Translations under genes and position numbers: made by a program
Shown: positions 16,894 through 25,759 of the stretch, piece after piece
How positions within the stretch are numbered: position 1 is the stretch's first letter
How the letters are laid out: every line of letters begins with the position of its first letter
Source of the DNA: Bacteroidia bacterium
Lineage (GTDB): Bacteria > Bacteroidota > Bacteroidia > Bacteroidales > JAPLDU01
DNA length: 64,000 nt
Direction of reading: 5' to 3'
NCBI GenBank assembly: GCA_026391255.1
Contig: JAPLDU010000018.1
Coordinates: forward strand, 41,830-105,829
Notes under the pieces: model-generated
What the model was told of the DNA's origin: nothing
Seen by the model: the letters and a program-made list of their open reading frames with translations, nothing else
Databases searched by the model: none

Positions 16894-19038
16894 ATGTGCC
16901 GCATAAAGTCGTATTTCGTTGTGTTCCTGATTTTATCGGGAATCACCGGTTTCTCGCAGACAAAGGAATTGACCATTGAAGATGTAAGCACCGGCAGCAG
17001 GCAGTTTACACCTAAAACCCTGAAACAGTTACAGTGGAGATACGACCTGCCGGAATTCACCTGGGTCAGGAATGATCAGCTAATGCAAAATAATCTGAAA
17101 GATACTGTTACTACTTATCTTTTAAAAGTTTCTGACCTGAACAATGTACTTAAAGCCGAGGGCATGGAAGAATTGAAAGCTTTTCCTGCTGTTACATGGA
17201 AAAGCAATAACAGCTTTGAATTTAGTACAAAAGATTATTGCTTATCTTACAATATCCTGACTAAGAAACTTCGCAAAATTCTGAAATTTGACGAGAATGC
17301 TGAGAATTATCTGGCAAATGTGAATGGCGTATATGCATATACTGTTGACAATAATCTGTTTATATCCGATTCAACAGGAAAGGTAAGCCAGGTGACCAAA
17401 GATACTGACAAAGGCATCGTGAACGGAGCTACTGTTTCACGCGACGAATTTGGAATTAACGGAGGTATTTTTTGGTCTCCCAAAGGTAATTACCTGGCCT
17501 TTTACAGGAAGGACGAAACAGAAGTTGCAGAATATCCGCTGGTCGATATCACTGCTCCTGAAGCAACATTGAAGGAAACCCGGTATCCGATGACAGGTTC
17601 AAAAAGCGAACATATCACCGTGGGTGTGTATGATCCGGTGAACCATAAAACATTGTTTCTTGAAACCGGCGGCCCGGATGATCAGTACCTGACCTGTGTT
17701 ACCTGGAGCCCCGATGAAAAATACATATTTATTGCCCACCTGAACAGGGAGCAGAACCATCTGAAACTGAACTGCTACAATGCATCGACGGGTAAATTTG
17801 TTAATACACTTTTTGAAGAAACAAGTGATAAATATGTTGAGCCCCAGGATCCTTTGTACTTTCTGAAAACCAGGCCTGACCAGTTTCTGTGGTTCAGCAG
17901 GCGTGACGGCTACAGGCATCCGTATCTTTATGATACTTCGGGCAAAATGATCAGGCAGCTTACCAAAGGCAACTGGGAAGTGACAGATATCATCGGAACT
18001 GATTCAAAAGAACAGAATCTTTTTATCAGGACTACTGCCGATAGTCCGCTGGAACGCCAGGTGTACAAAGTAAATCTTATCAATGGCAAAATAAAGAAAC
18101 TGACAACTCAGGACGGGACTCATTCTGCGATTCCTGATAAATCAGGTAAATATTTTGCAGATATTTATTCATCTGTCAAATCTCCAAGGATTATTAACCT
18201 GATGGATGCCGATGGCAAATTAATGAGAAACCTTCTGACAGCAGATAATCCATTCAAAGATTATAAAATGGGAGAGATGAGTATTTCTACTATCAAAGCA
18301 GCCGATGATACAACAACTCTGTATTGCAGGATGATCAGGCCTCCTGACTTTGATGCTTCAAAGAAATACCCTGTGATCGTATATGTTTATGGCGGTCCGC
18401 ATGAACAACTGATCAGGGATACATGGCTTGGAGGAGCATCAATGTTTGACTGGTTCATGGCTCAGAAAGGGTATATTATTTTTACCGTTGATAACCGTGG
18501 TTCGGCTAACCGCGGCCGGGATTTTGAGAACGTTATTCACAGGAATCTCGGGGTAAACGAAATGGCCGACCAGATGAAAGGCATTAAGTACCTCGAATCT
18601 CTGGGATATGCCGATATGAAACGCATTGGTGTTTCGGGTTGGAGTTTCGGCGGGTTCATGACCACCTCACTGATGACTCACTATCCCGATGTTTTCAAAG
18701 TCGGAGTTGCCGGTGGTGCCGTTACCGACTGGAGATATTATGAGGTGATGTATGGCGAGCGCTACATGGACAAACCGGACGAAAACCCTGATGGTTATGA
18801 AAAAACCAGCGTGATCAGTGCGGCTAAGAATTTGAAAGGAAAATTGCTGCTTATTCATGGCGCTATGGATAAAACGGTAGTATGGCAGAATACCTTGTCG
18901 TTCCTGCGCGAATGCATCAAGCAAAATGTCCAGGTGGACTACTTCGTATATCCTTTGGCCGAGCATGGAGTAGGAGCAAGGGATCGTCTTCATCTCAATA
19001 CCAAAATAATGGAATATTTTGATCAGAATCTGAAATAG
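16894..19038 (+). CDS. S9 family peptidase (dipeptidyl-peptidase IV-like), exported
   Basis: A 714-residue prolyl-oligopeptidase-family serine peptidase. Residues 1-21 form a signal peptide (YFVVFLILSGITGFSQ), so the protein acts in the periplasm or outside. Residues about 25-480 form the DPP-IV-type beta-propeller (for example GGIFWSPKGNYLAFYRKDET, with an EVAEYPLVD segment). The C-terminal alpha/beta-hydrolase carries the catalytic Ser in GWSFGG (about residue 585), Asp in HGAMDKTVV (about 658) and His in LAEHGV (about 690). DPP-IV-type enzymes remove X-Pro dipeptides from peptides, fitting a peptide-feeding lifestyle. No T9SS sorting domain is present. The start is fixed by the signal peptide. 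Confidence 0.92.
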   Translation: MCRIKSYFVVFLILSGITGFSQTKELTIEDVSTGSRQFTPKTLKQLQWRYDLPEFTWVRNDQLMQNNLKDTVTTYLLKVSDLNNVLKAEGMEELKAFPAVTWKSNNSFEFSTKDYCLSYNILTKKLRKILKFDENAENYLANVNGVYAYTVDNNLFISDSTGKVSQVTKDTDKGIVNGATVSRDEFGINGGIFWSPKGNYLAFYRKDETEVAEYPLVDITAPEATLKETRYPMTGSKSEHITVGVYDPVNHKTLFLETGGPDDQYLTCVTWSPDEKYIFIAHLNREQNHLKLNCYNASTGKFVNTLFEETSDKYVEPQDPLYFLKTRPDQFLWFSRRDGYRHPYLYDTSGKMIRQLTKGNWEVTDIIGTDSKEQNLFIRTTADSPLERQVYKVNLINGKIKKLTTQDGTHSAIPDKSGKYFADIYSSVKSPRIINLMDADGKLMRNLLTADNPFKDYKMGEMSISTIKAADDTTTLYCRMIRPPDFDASKKYPVIVYVYGGPHEQLIRDTWLGGASMFDWFMAQKGYIIFTVDNRGSANRGRDFENVIHRNLGVNEMADQMKGIKYLESLGYADMKRIGVSGWSFGGFMTTSLMTHYPDVFKVGVAGGAVTDWRYYEVMYGERYMDKPDENPDGYEKTSVISAAKNLKGKLLLIHGAMDKTVVWQNTLSFLRECIKQNVQVDYFVYPLAEHGVGARDRLHLNTKIMEYFDQNLK

Positions 19039-19159
19039 GTTATTGCATTTGAATGATAATAATTTCGGTTTGAATAAGGTAATAAGGTTATTTTCCGGGG
19101 TGTAGTTTCTACTATGGTTTTGAGTAAGACATAAGGGTTCAAGGTATATTATTAAAATA

Positions 19160-19394
19160 TTAGAAGCTGTTTTAAATTTATTAATATCTTAAAATTTTGC
19201 CATATTTTACTTTTTACCCACCCCTAACCCCTCCCTGCGAGCAAGGAGGGGGGACTGAGTTCTGCCAATTTAGTACATATAACATAACGGACAATCCCCT
19301 CCCTGCCAGCAGGGAGGGGACGAAGGGGAGGGTACATAAATTAAAATTATATATTAATAATCAAACACTTAATAAAATTCAAAACAGCTTCTAA
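19160..19394. repeat. MITE-like element with 25-bp terminal inverted repeats
   Basis: A 235-bp non-coding element. The left end ttagaagctgttttaaattt (19160 onward) and the right end (19369-19394, ending caaaacagcttctaa) are inverse complements over about 25 bp with few mismatches. The interior has two G/C hairpins, the second perfect: cccctccctgc-CA-gcagggagggg (19296-19319). The terminus matches the right end of repeat C at 14834 and 23280. It occupies the centre of the 19039-19534 spacer; no other feature is seen there. Confidence 0.8.
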
Positions 19395-19534
19395 GAAAAA
19401 GAAATAATAATATTAATGATAATGAAAACCTTATCTTTCAATCAGACCTTAGTAGAAAATAACGCTATCATCGGTAATTTTACCTTATTACCTTATTTGT
19501 GTTATTTTAAGATGGTAACAGTAAATTCAGGGTT

Positions 19535-22500
19535 TTGACAATTGTTGATCTGTTGGAAATATTTAAAGCTCAGCCTTCGGCCAATGAGTTTGTGAGCTTT
19601 TTACAGGATCAGCCACGGGCAAATGTCCATCTGAAAGGACTTTCAGGCTCGTCTGCAGCCGTGGTATGCGCTGTTTCATTCCTGTCCTTGCACCGTCCGA
19701 CTTTAGTGCTCGCCACCGACAAAGAAGAAGCCGCCTACTTTTATGATGACCTGGTTGCCTTTTTGGGTGAGCAGGATGTATTGTTTTTCCCATCGGTGTA
19801 TAAGCGCTCTGTCCATTATGAACAGGTCGATCCGGTGAATATTGTCATGCGGACAGAGGTACTGTCGCGTTTCTCCAATGCTGATTCAACTCCCTTCATC
19901 GTGGTCTCTTTTCCTGAGGCCATCATGGAAACTGTTCTGTCACAGAAAGATCTCGCTGATAATACCCTGGGTCTGAAGGTCGGCGAAAAGCTGAATATTG
20001 AATTTATTACCGAAGTACTGCATGAATATAATTTTGAGAAAACCGACTTCGTATTTGAACCTGGCCAGTTTGCCGTAAGAGGAAGCATCATCGATATTTA
20101 TTCATTTTCCAATATCCTGCCTTACCGCATTGATTTGTTTGGAAACGAGGTGGAATCAATCCGTACTTTTGATGTCGAAAACCAGCTGTCAAAGGAAAAA
20201 CTTCAGTCTATCTCCATCATTCCTGATACCCAGGCCAGCCGGGTGAAAGAAGAGCGTCAGCCATTTTTCAGCTTCATTCCTGCCGGAACTCTCATCTGGA
20301 CAAAAAACCTGGCTTATCTGGCAGAAATTGTTGATCATCATTTTGACCAGTATCTTGCTAAATCATTTATAGGTGAATCAGGAGAGGAAGATAAACAGGA
20401 ACAGCATCTGATCTCCGGCAGGTCTTTTCTCAGTCACGCCGGGAAATTCAGTATAGCAGAATTCAGTCATCAGAATGCTGTTAAAGCCGAAAAGGTAATC
20501 ATGTTCAGCGCCTCGCCGCAACCCGCATTCAGCAAGAATTTCAGCCTGCTCAGTACAAATCTGAGGGAAAATTCTAACAATAATTATCTGAATTACATCT
20601 TATCCGACAGTGAGAAGCAGATAGAAAGGTTGCAATCCATCTTCAATGAACTGAACAACGACGTAGAAGAATTCACTCCGGTTAATGGCACGCTGCACGA
20701 GGGATTCATTGATCACCAGCTGAAAATATGCTGTTATACCGACCACGAGATATTTGAGCGATATCATAAATTTCATCTCAAAAGCGGGTTTATACGCAAG
20801 GATACGATTACCCTGAACGAGATTGCAGGATTGCACAAAGGCGATTATGTGGTACATGTGGATCATGGCATTGGCGTATTCGGCGGCCTTGACCGTATCG
20901 AAATCAATGGGAAGATGCAGGAAGCCGTAAGATTAGTCTATAAAGACGGTGATATTCTTTACGTCAATATTCATTCGCTTCATAAAATCTCGAAATATAA
21001 AGGGAAAGACTCTGAGTCACCTAAGATATACAAACTGGGAACAGCAGCCTGGCAGAAACTGAAGCAATCGACCAAACGGAAGATCAAGGATATTGCCCGT
21101 GAACTCATTGCATTGTATGCCAGGCGCAAAAACGAAACAGGCTTTCGCTTTTCAACGGATACTTATATGCAACAGGAGCTTGAGGCTTCTTTTATTTATG
21201 AAGATACACCTGACCAGATCACATCCACACAATCCATCAAGAAAGACATGGAATCAGAGATGCCAATGGACAGGCTGATATGTGGCGACGTTGGGTTTGG
21301 TAAGACAGAAGTGGCGATCAGGGCTGCGTTTAAAGCTGCTGCAGATTCAAAGCAGGTGGCAGTGCTCGTTCCTACCACTGTCCTGGCATTCCAGCATTTT
21401 CATACATTCAGGGACAGACTGAAAAACTTTCCGGTTACAGTGGATTATATCAGCCGTTTCAGGTCGCCAAAAGAAATAAAGCAGATTATTGAAAAAGCCG
21501 GGGAGGGAAAAATTGACATTCTGATTGGCACTCATCGTATTGTCGGGCAGGATATTAAATTCAAAGACCTGGGTTTGCTGATCGTGGATGAAGAACAGAA
21601 GTTTGGAGTTGCAACCAAAGAAAAACTGAAGAAGATGAAGATAAATGTAGATACTCTGACGCTTACTGCCACACCAATTCCCCGTACTCTTCAGTTTTCA
21701 CTGATGGGCGCACGTGATTTGTCTATTATCAATACCCCGCCTCCCAACCGTTATCCCATCATCACCGAATTGCACCAGTTCAATGCCGATATTATCCGCG
21801 AAGCCATTGAATACGAGGTTTCCCGCAACGGACAAGTTTTCTTTGTTCATAACCGTGTGCAGAACATCAGGGAAGTGGAAGTGCTGGTAAAAAAATTAGT
21901 TCCCAAAGCCCGTGTGGTCGTTGGTCATGGCCAGATGGAAGGCAGGGAACTCGAAAATGTAATGCTCGATTTTATCTATGGAGATTACGATGTATTAATA
22001 GCCACCACCATCATCGAAAATGGCCTCGACATCCCGAATGCAAACACCATCATCATTAATGATGCCCATCATTTTGGCCTGAGCGATTTATACCAGTTAA
22101 GGGGCAGGGTCGGAAGATCGAATAAAAAAGCATTTTGTTACCTGCTGGCGCCACCCATGTCTATGCTCACTGATGATGCACGCCGCCGCCTCAAGGCTTT
22201 GGAAGATTTTTCAGAACTGGGAAGCGGCTTCAATATTGCCCTGCAGGACCTTGATATCAGGGGAGTCGGTAACCTGCTTGGCGCCGAACAAAGCGGTTAT
22301 ATCTCCGATATCGGCTACGAAACTTATCACCGCATTCTCGACGAAGCTATCCAGGAACTGAAGGACGATGAGTTCAAAGACCTGTACAAAACTGAGGAGA
22401 ATTCCGACGATGAAACTGATGTTGATCTGGTTGCAGATACCGGTTTGCCTGAATCACCTGCCCATTACCTGAAGGATTGTCATATTGAGACTGATCTTGA

Positions 22501-22921
22501 ATTGCTTTTTCCACAGGAATATATTTCAAATATCAGCGAAAGAATAAAACTTTACCGCGAACTTGATAGTATTGTTGATGAACCATCACTCCTCGAATAT
22601 GAGAACAGGCTGATTGACCGGTTTGGTGAATTACCTGCACCATCCGAAGAATTATTGAACGTGGTCAGGCTCAGGTGGGTAGCGGAAAAGAACGGATTTG
22701 AAAAGATCATTCTTAAAGGGGGAATGATGATATGTTATTTTATTTCAGATCCGGAATCATCTTATTACAAATCAAAAACTTTTAGTAAGGTGCTTGAATT
22801 CGTACAGAAACAAAAGCGATTATGCCAGATGAAAGAAATAAAGAATAAGCTGATCCTGAGTTTTGAGGGAGTTAATAATGTGAAAGATGCCATCAGCCTG
22901 ATGAACAGGGTTCTCGTTTAA
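19535..22921 (+). CDS. mfd: Transcription-repair coupling factor
   Basis: A 1128-residue Mfd, the ATP-driven translocase that removes stalled RNA polymerase and recruits UvrA. Domains in order: UvrB-like N-terminal region (residues 1-350), RNA-polymerase-interacting CarD-like domain (about 430-500, GDYVVHVDHGIGVFGGLDRI), then RecG-type helicase domains with Walker A GDVGFGKTEVA, DEEQ box (IVDEEQKFGV), TATPIPRTLQ, and the HNRVQNI and RGRVGRS motifs, ending in the TRCF C-terminal domain. Length is normal. The start is an in-frame TTG at 19535: an upstream stop at 19508 and no nearby in-frame ATG force a non-ATG start. uvrA lies 23 kb downstream. Confidence 0.95.
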   Translation: MTIVDLLEIFKAQPSANEFVSFLQDQPRANVHLKGLSGSSAAVVCAVSFLSLHRPTLVLATDKEEAAYFYDDLVAFLGEQDVLFFPSVYKRSVHYEQVDPVNIVMRTEVLSRFSNADSTPFIVVSFPEAIMETVLSQKDLADNTLGLKVGEKLNIEFITEVLHEYNFEKTDFVFEPGQFAVRGSIIDIYSFSNILPYRIDLFGNEVESIRTFDVENQLSKEKLQSISIIPDTQASRVKEERQPFFSFIPAGTLIWTKNLAYLAEIVDHHFDQYLAKSFIGESGEEDKQEQHLISGRSFLSHAGKFSIAEFSHQNAVKAEKVIMFSASPQPAFSKNFSLLSTNLRENSNNNYLNYILSDSEKQIERLQSIFNELNNDVEEFTPVNGTLHEGFIDHQLKICCYTDHEIFERYHKFHLKSGFIRKDTITLNEIAGLHKGDYVVHVDHGIGVFGGLDRIEINGKMQEAVRLVYKDGDILYVNIHSLHKISKYKGKDSESPKIYKLGTAAWQKLKQSTKRKIKDIARELIALYARRKNETGFRFSTDTYMQQELEASFIYEDTPDQITSTQSIKKDMESEMPMDRLICGDVGFGKTEVAIRAAFKAAADSKQVAVLVPTTVLAFQHFHTFRDRLKNFPVTVDYISRFRSPKEIKQIIEKAGEGKIDILIGTHRIVGQDIKFKDLGLLIVDEEQKFGVATKEKLKKMKINVDTLTLTATPIPRTLQFSLMGARDLSIINTPPPNRYPIITELHQFNADIIREAIEYEVSRNGQVFFVHNRVQNIREVEVLVKKLVPKARVVVGHGQMEGRELENVMLDFIYGDYDVLIATTIIENGLDIPNANTIIINDAHHFGLSDLYQLRGRVGRSNKKAFCYLLAPPMSMLTDDARRRLKALEDFSELGSGFNIALQDLDIRGVGNLLGAEQSGYISDIGYETYHRILDEAIQELKDDEFKDLYKTEENSDDETDVDLVADTGLPESPAHYLKDCHIETDLELLFPQEYISNISERIKLYRELDSIVDEPSLLEYENRLIDRFGELPAPSEELLNVVRLRWVAEKNGFEKIILKGGMMICYFISDPESSYYKSKTFSKVLEFVQKQKRLCQMKEIKNKLILSFEGVNNVKDAISLMNRVLV

Positions 22922-22988
22922 TACAGCTGCTATAATGAGAAGTTCTTAAAGTTCAAAGTTCAAAGTTTAAAGTAACTGACAAATATCA

Positions 22989-23280
22989 GTGGACGGCTAA
23001 CGCACAGATCCTTTCATGGTCAAATTTATGTGAAAAGAATATGGGATAAGTTTTTTTTTCAAATATTTTCATAATAAATTGGGTGCGAAGCATAAAATAT
23101 AAAATTCCATATCAACGAATTGCTGTTTGAGTGAAGTCGAGGATGGTGTCTGAGCTTGCCGAAGACCGAGACGGAACGAGTTCAATTCGTTAAGTCTTTT
23201 TTGCATACTTTTTGTGACGACAAAAAGTATGAAGAAAAAAATGCTGAAAATCATTTGGTAAAATTCAAAACAGTTTCTTA
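22989..23280. repeat. Repeat element C, copy 2 (partial)
   Basis: About 290 bp sharing the right half of the element at 14566-14834, including gggtgcgaagcataaa, the acgaattgctgtt word, atactttttgtgacgac and the terminus aaaattcaaaacagtttctta. It carries a ~25-bp extra segment (about 23140-23165, containing tctgagcttgccgaag) absent from copy 1 and lacks a matching left end. Fills the mfd-tgt spacer; short reverse-strand frames through it are artefacts. Confidence 0.82.
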
Positions 23281-23344
23281 AAAATTAGTAACAGTTTATA
23301 TATTAATACTTTATAACTTATAACTTTATAAACTCTGTATTGTG

Positions 23345-23352
23345 TATTTTTG
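23345..23352 (+). promoter_or_regulatory. Possible -7 box (TATTTTTG) for tgt
   Basis: Matches TAnnTTTG and lies 17 bp upstream of the ATG at 23370. It supports that start over the longer frame opening at 23340, which would run through the box. Confidence 0.4.
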
Positions 23353-23369
23353 GACATTCAAATCATAGG

Positions 23370-24500
23370 ATGAAATTTCAGATTGAGGGAAAGGACAAAG
23401 GATCGAAAGCACGGGCAGGGCAGGTGATCACTGGTCATGGCAGCTTTCTTACGCCCATGTTTATGCCGGTTGGAACGGCCGGTACGGTAAAAGCTGTTCA
23501 CCAGCGTGAGCTTAAAGATGATATCAAAGCTCAGATCATATTATCAAATACTTACCATCTTTACCTGCGTCCGGGGCTTGATGTGATTGAAAAGGCCGGC
23601 GGACTGCATAAGTTCATGGGTTGGGACAGGCCTATCCTGACAGACAGTGGCGGCTACCAGGTTTTTTCGATGTCAGAAATCCGTAAAATCACGGAAGAAG
23701 GAGCTGTTTTTCGTTCTCATATAGATGGTTCGAAGCATATTTTTACTCCAGAAAATGTGATTGATATACAGCGTGTTCTTGGTTCTGACATCATGATGGT
23801 ACTGGATGAATGTACTCCATTTCCCTGCGAATATGCTTATGCCAGACAATCATTGGATCTCACGAATCGCTGGCTGTTAAGGGGATTGGAACATTTCAAC
23901 AAAACAGAACCGAAATATGGACATTTCCAGGAATTATTTCCTATTGTTCAGGGCAGTGTTTATAAAGATCTCAGGTTACAGTCTGCCACATTTGCAGCAG
24001 AACTTAATTGCAGTGGCAATGCCATCGGGGGATTGTCAGTTGGTGAACCTGCTGAGGAAATGTATGCAATGATAGAAGTGGTGAATTCCATTCTGCCGGA
24101 AGATAAACCCCGGTACCTGATGGGAGTGGGGACTCCTGCAAATATCCTCGAAGCCATTGCCCTTGGCATAGATATGTTCGATTGTGTAATTCCCACACGT
24201 AACGGTCGCAACGGCATGTTATTCACCAGCGAAGGGGTACTGAATATGAAAAATAAAAAATGGGAGGAAGATTTTTCACCGATTGACCCAAATGGGTTTA
24301 CTTTTGTGGATATGCAATATTCACGGGCTTATTTGCGTCATTTATTTCATTATCACGAAATTCTTGCCGCCCAGATAACCAGTATCCATAATCTGGGTTT
24401 TTACCTTTGGCTGGTTTCTGAAGCACGCAATCACATTTTACAGGGAGATTTCATTGTATGGAAAAACGAGATGATGAAAAAAGTAAGCATCAGACAATAG
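23370..24500 (+). CDS. tgt: tRNA-guanine transglycosylase (queuine tRNA-ribosyltransferase)
   Basis: A 376-residue TGT that exchanges G34 for the queuosine precursor preQ1 in tRNAs with GUN anticodons. The catalytic Asp lies in LTDSGGYQVFSMSEIRK, substrate-pocket GNAIGGLSVGEPAEEM is intact, and the second Asp is in MFDCVIPTRNGRNG. Oddly, the C-terminal zinc site (C-x-C-x2-C before YSRAYLRHLF) is missing: the segment reads DPNGFTFVDMQYSRAYLRHL with no Cys, while the usual His (SIHNLGFYLW) is kept. I recall other Bacteroidota TGTs lacking these cysteines, so this may be lineage-typical. Start chosen at MKFQIEGKDKG; the alternative 23340 start adds an atypical extension. Confidence 0.94.
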   Translation: MKFQIEGKDKGSKARAGQVITGHGSFLTPMFMPVGTAGTVKAVHQRELKDDIKAQIILSNTYHLYLRPGLDVIEKAGGLHKFMGWDRPILTDSGGYQVFSMSEIRKITEEGAVFRSHIDGSKHIFTPENVIDIQRVLGSDIMMVLDECTPFPCEYAYARQSLDLTNRWLLRGLEHFNKTEPKYGHFQELFPIVQGSVYKDLRLQSATFAAELNCSGNAIGGLSVGEPAEEMYAMIEVVNSILPEDKPRYLMGVGTPANILEAIALGIDMFDCVIPTRNGRNGMLFTSEGVLNMKNKKWEEDFSPIDPNGFTFVDMQYSRAYLRHLFHYHEILAAQITSIHNLGFYLWLVSEARNHILQGDFIVWKNEMMKKVSIRQ

Positions 24501-24506
24501 GCACTA

Positions 24507-24570
24507 ATGAGTTATGAGTGATGAATTATGAGTAATGATGACTTATGACATACGACTTGCGACTTATGAC
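24507..24570. repeat. Degenerate tandem repeat (GAGTTATGA / GACTTATGA words)
   Basis: Degenerate 7-9 bp units (gagttatga, gagtgatga, gagtaatga, gacttatga) fill the spacer between tgt and the LptF/G-like gene, ending 15 bp before its ATG. Confidence 0.75.
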
Positions 24571-24585
24571 TTTAATAAAGAATAA

Positions 24586-25665
24586 ATGATCAAAATAATA
24601 GACTGGTACATCATACGAAAATTCCTCGGGACTTTTTTCTTTGCGATCCTACTGATCATTGTTGTATCGGTAGTTTTCGATATTACAGAGAAAATGGATG
24701 ATTTCATTGAGAAGAAGCCGACTCTCTTTGAGATCATTTTCAATTACTACATGAATTTTATCCCTTATTTTACCAATCTTTTTTCTTCACTCATATTATT
24801 TATTGCGGTCATCTATTTCACTTCAAAAATGGCCTCCAACTCAGAAATTATTGCCATTCTGTGCAGTGGTGTAAGTTTTAACAGACTAATGCGTCCTTAC
24901 CTTATTTCTGCCATATTACTGGCCTTATTTTCATACACACTTGGCAATTTTATCATACCGCCTGCCAACAAGGTCAGGCTGCAATTTGAAGAGAAATACC
25001 TGAAAAATCCATTTAAGAACTATGACAGGAATATTCACAGGCAGGTGAAGCCCGGTATTTTTATTTATATGGAAAGTTATAATGTTACCAACCAGGTGGG
25101 TTATAAATTCTCAATGGAACAATTCAGGGACGGAACATTAGTTTCAAAAATGCTTTCAGATTATGTGAAGTGGGATGAGAAAAAGAAAAAGTGGGCAGTT
25201 TCCAATTATTACATACGCACAGTTGACGGGCTTGATGAGCATATCAAACAGGGTCCTCTTATTGATACTTTGATTGCCCTGACTCCCGATGATTTTAATA
25301 AAAGGGAAAATATTGTAGAAACCATGAATTTCATGGAGCTCAACAGTTTTATCAGTGAACAGCGCATGAGGGGAGCTTCTAACATTGATATATACCTGAT
25401 AGAAAAATACAAGAGATTTTCTTTTCCGTTTTCAACATTTATTCTCACTCTGATCGGTGTATCACTGGCCAGCCGTAAGGTGAAAGGTGGCATCGGACTG
25501 CATATCGGCGCTGGTATTATGATCAGTTTCGCTTACATCCTGTTTATGCAGATATCATCGCAGTTTGCCATAGGCGGCAGCCTTAATCCCATGCTGGCCG
25601 TATGGTTGCCCAATATTATTTTTTCTTTGATCGCAGTGGCTCTGTATTATTTTACGCCAAAATAA
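24586..25665 (+). CDS. LptF/LptG-family permease
   Basis: A 359-residue member of the YjgP/YjgQ family, one of the permease subunits of the LptBFG transporter that extracts lipopolysaccharide from the inner membrane. Three N-terminal membrane helices (about 15-35, 55-80, 95-120), a periplasmic beta-jellyroll region (about 130-265), and three C-terminal helices (about 280-355). The opening IIDWYIIRKFLGTFFFAILL and FIIPPANKVRL before the jellyroll are typical. F and G cannot be told apart reliably from sequence alone. The upstream gene tgt and this permease are often neighbours in Bacteroidota as I recall it; here they are 85 bp apart and likely co-transcribed. Confidence 0.9.
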   Translation: MIKIIDWYIIRKFLGTFFFAILLIIVVSVVFDITEKMDDFIEKKPTLFEIIFNYYMNFIPYFTNLFSSLILFIAVIYFTSKMASNSEIIAILCSGVSFNRLMRPYLISAILLALFSYTLGNFIIPPANKVRLQFEEKYLKNPFKNYDRNIHRQVKPGIFIYMESYNVTNQVGYKFSMEQFRDGTLVSKMLSDYVKWDEKKKKWAVSNYYIRTVDGLDEHIKQGPLIDTLIALTPDDFNKRENIVETMNFMELNSFISEQRMRGASNIDIYLIEKYKRFSFPFSTFILTLIGVSLASRKVKGGIGLHIGAGIMISFAYILFMQISSQFAIGGSLNPMLAVWLPNIIFSLIAVALYYFTPK

Positions 25666-25759
25666 TAGAACAGGGAAAGACATAAAATTTCTGAAGAATC
25701 GTTCACTTTCATTAAATAATAATTAAATTTGAAAAAAAATATTATTATTCTGTTTGTAA

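Noticed and set aside
19197..19394. Forward open frame within the 235-bp element
   Set aside because: It spans palindromic G/C hairpins and a terminal repeat; composition and frame match no gene.
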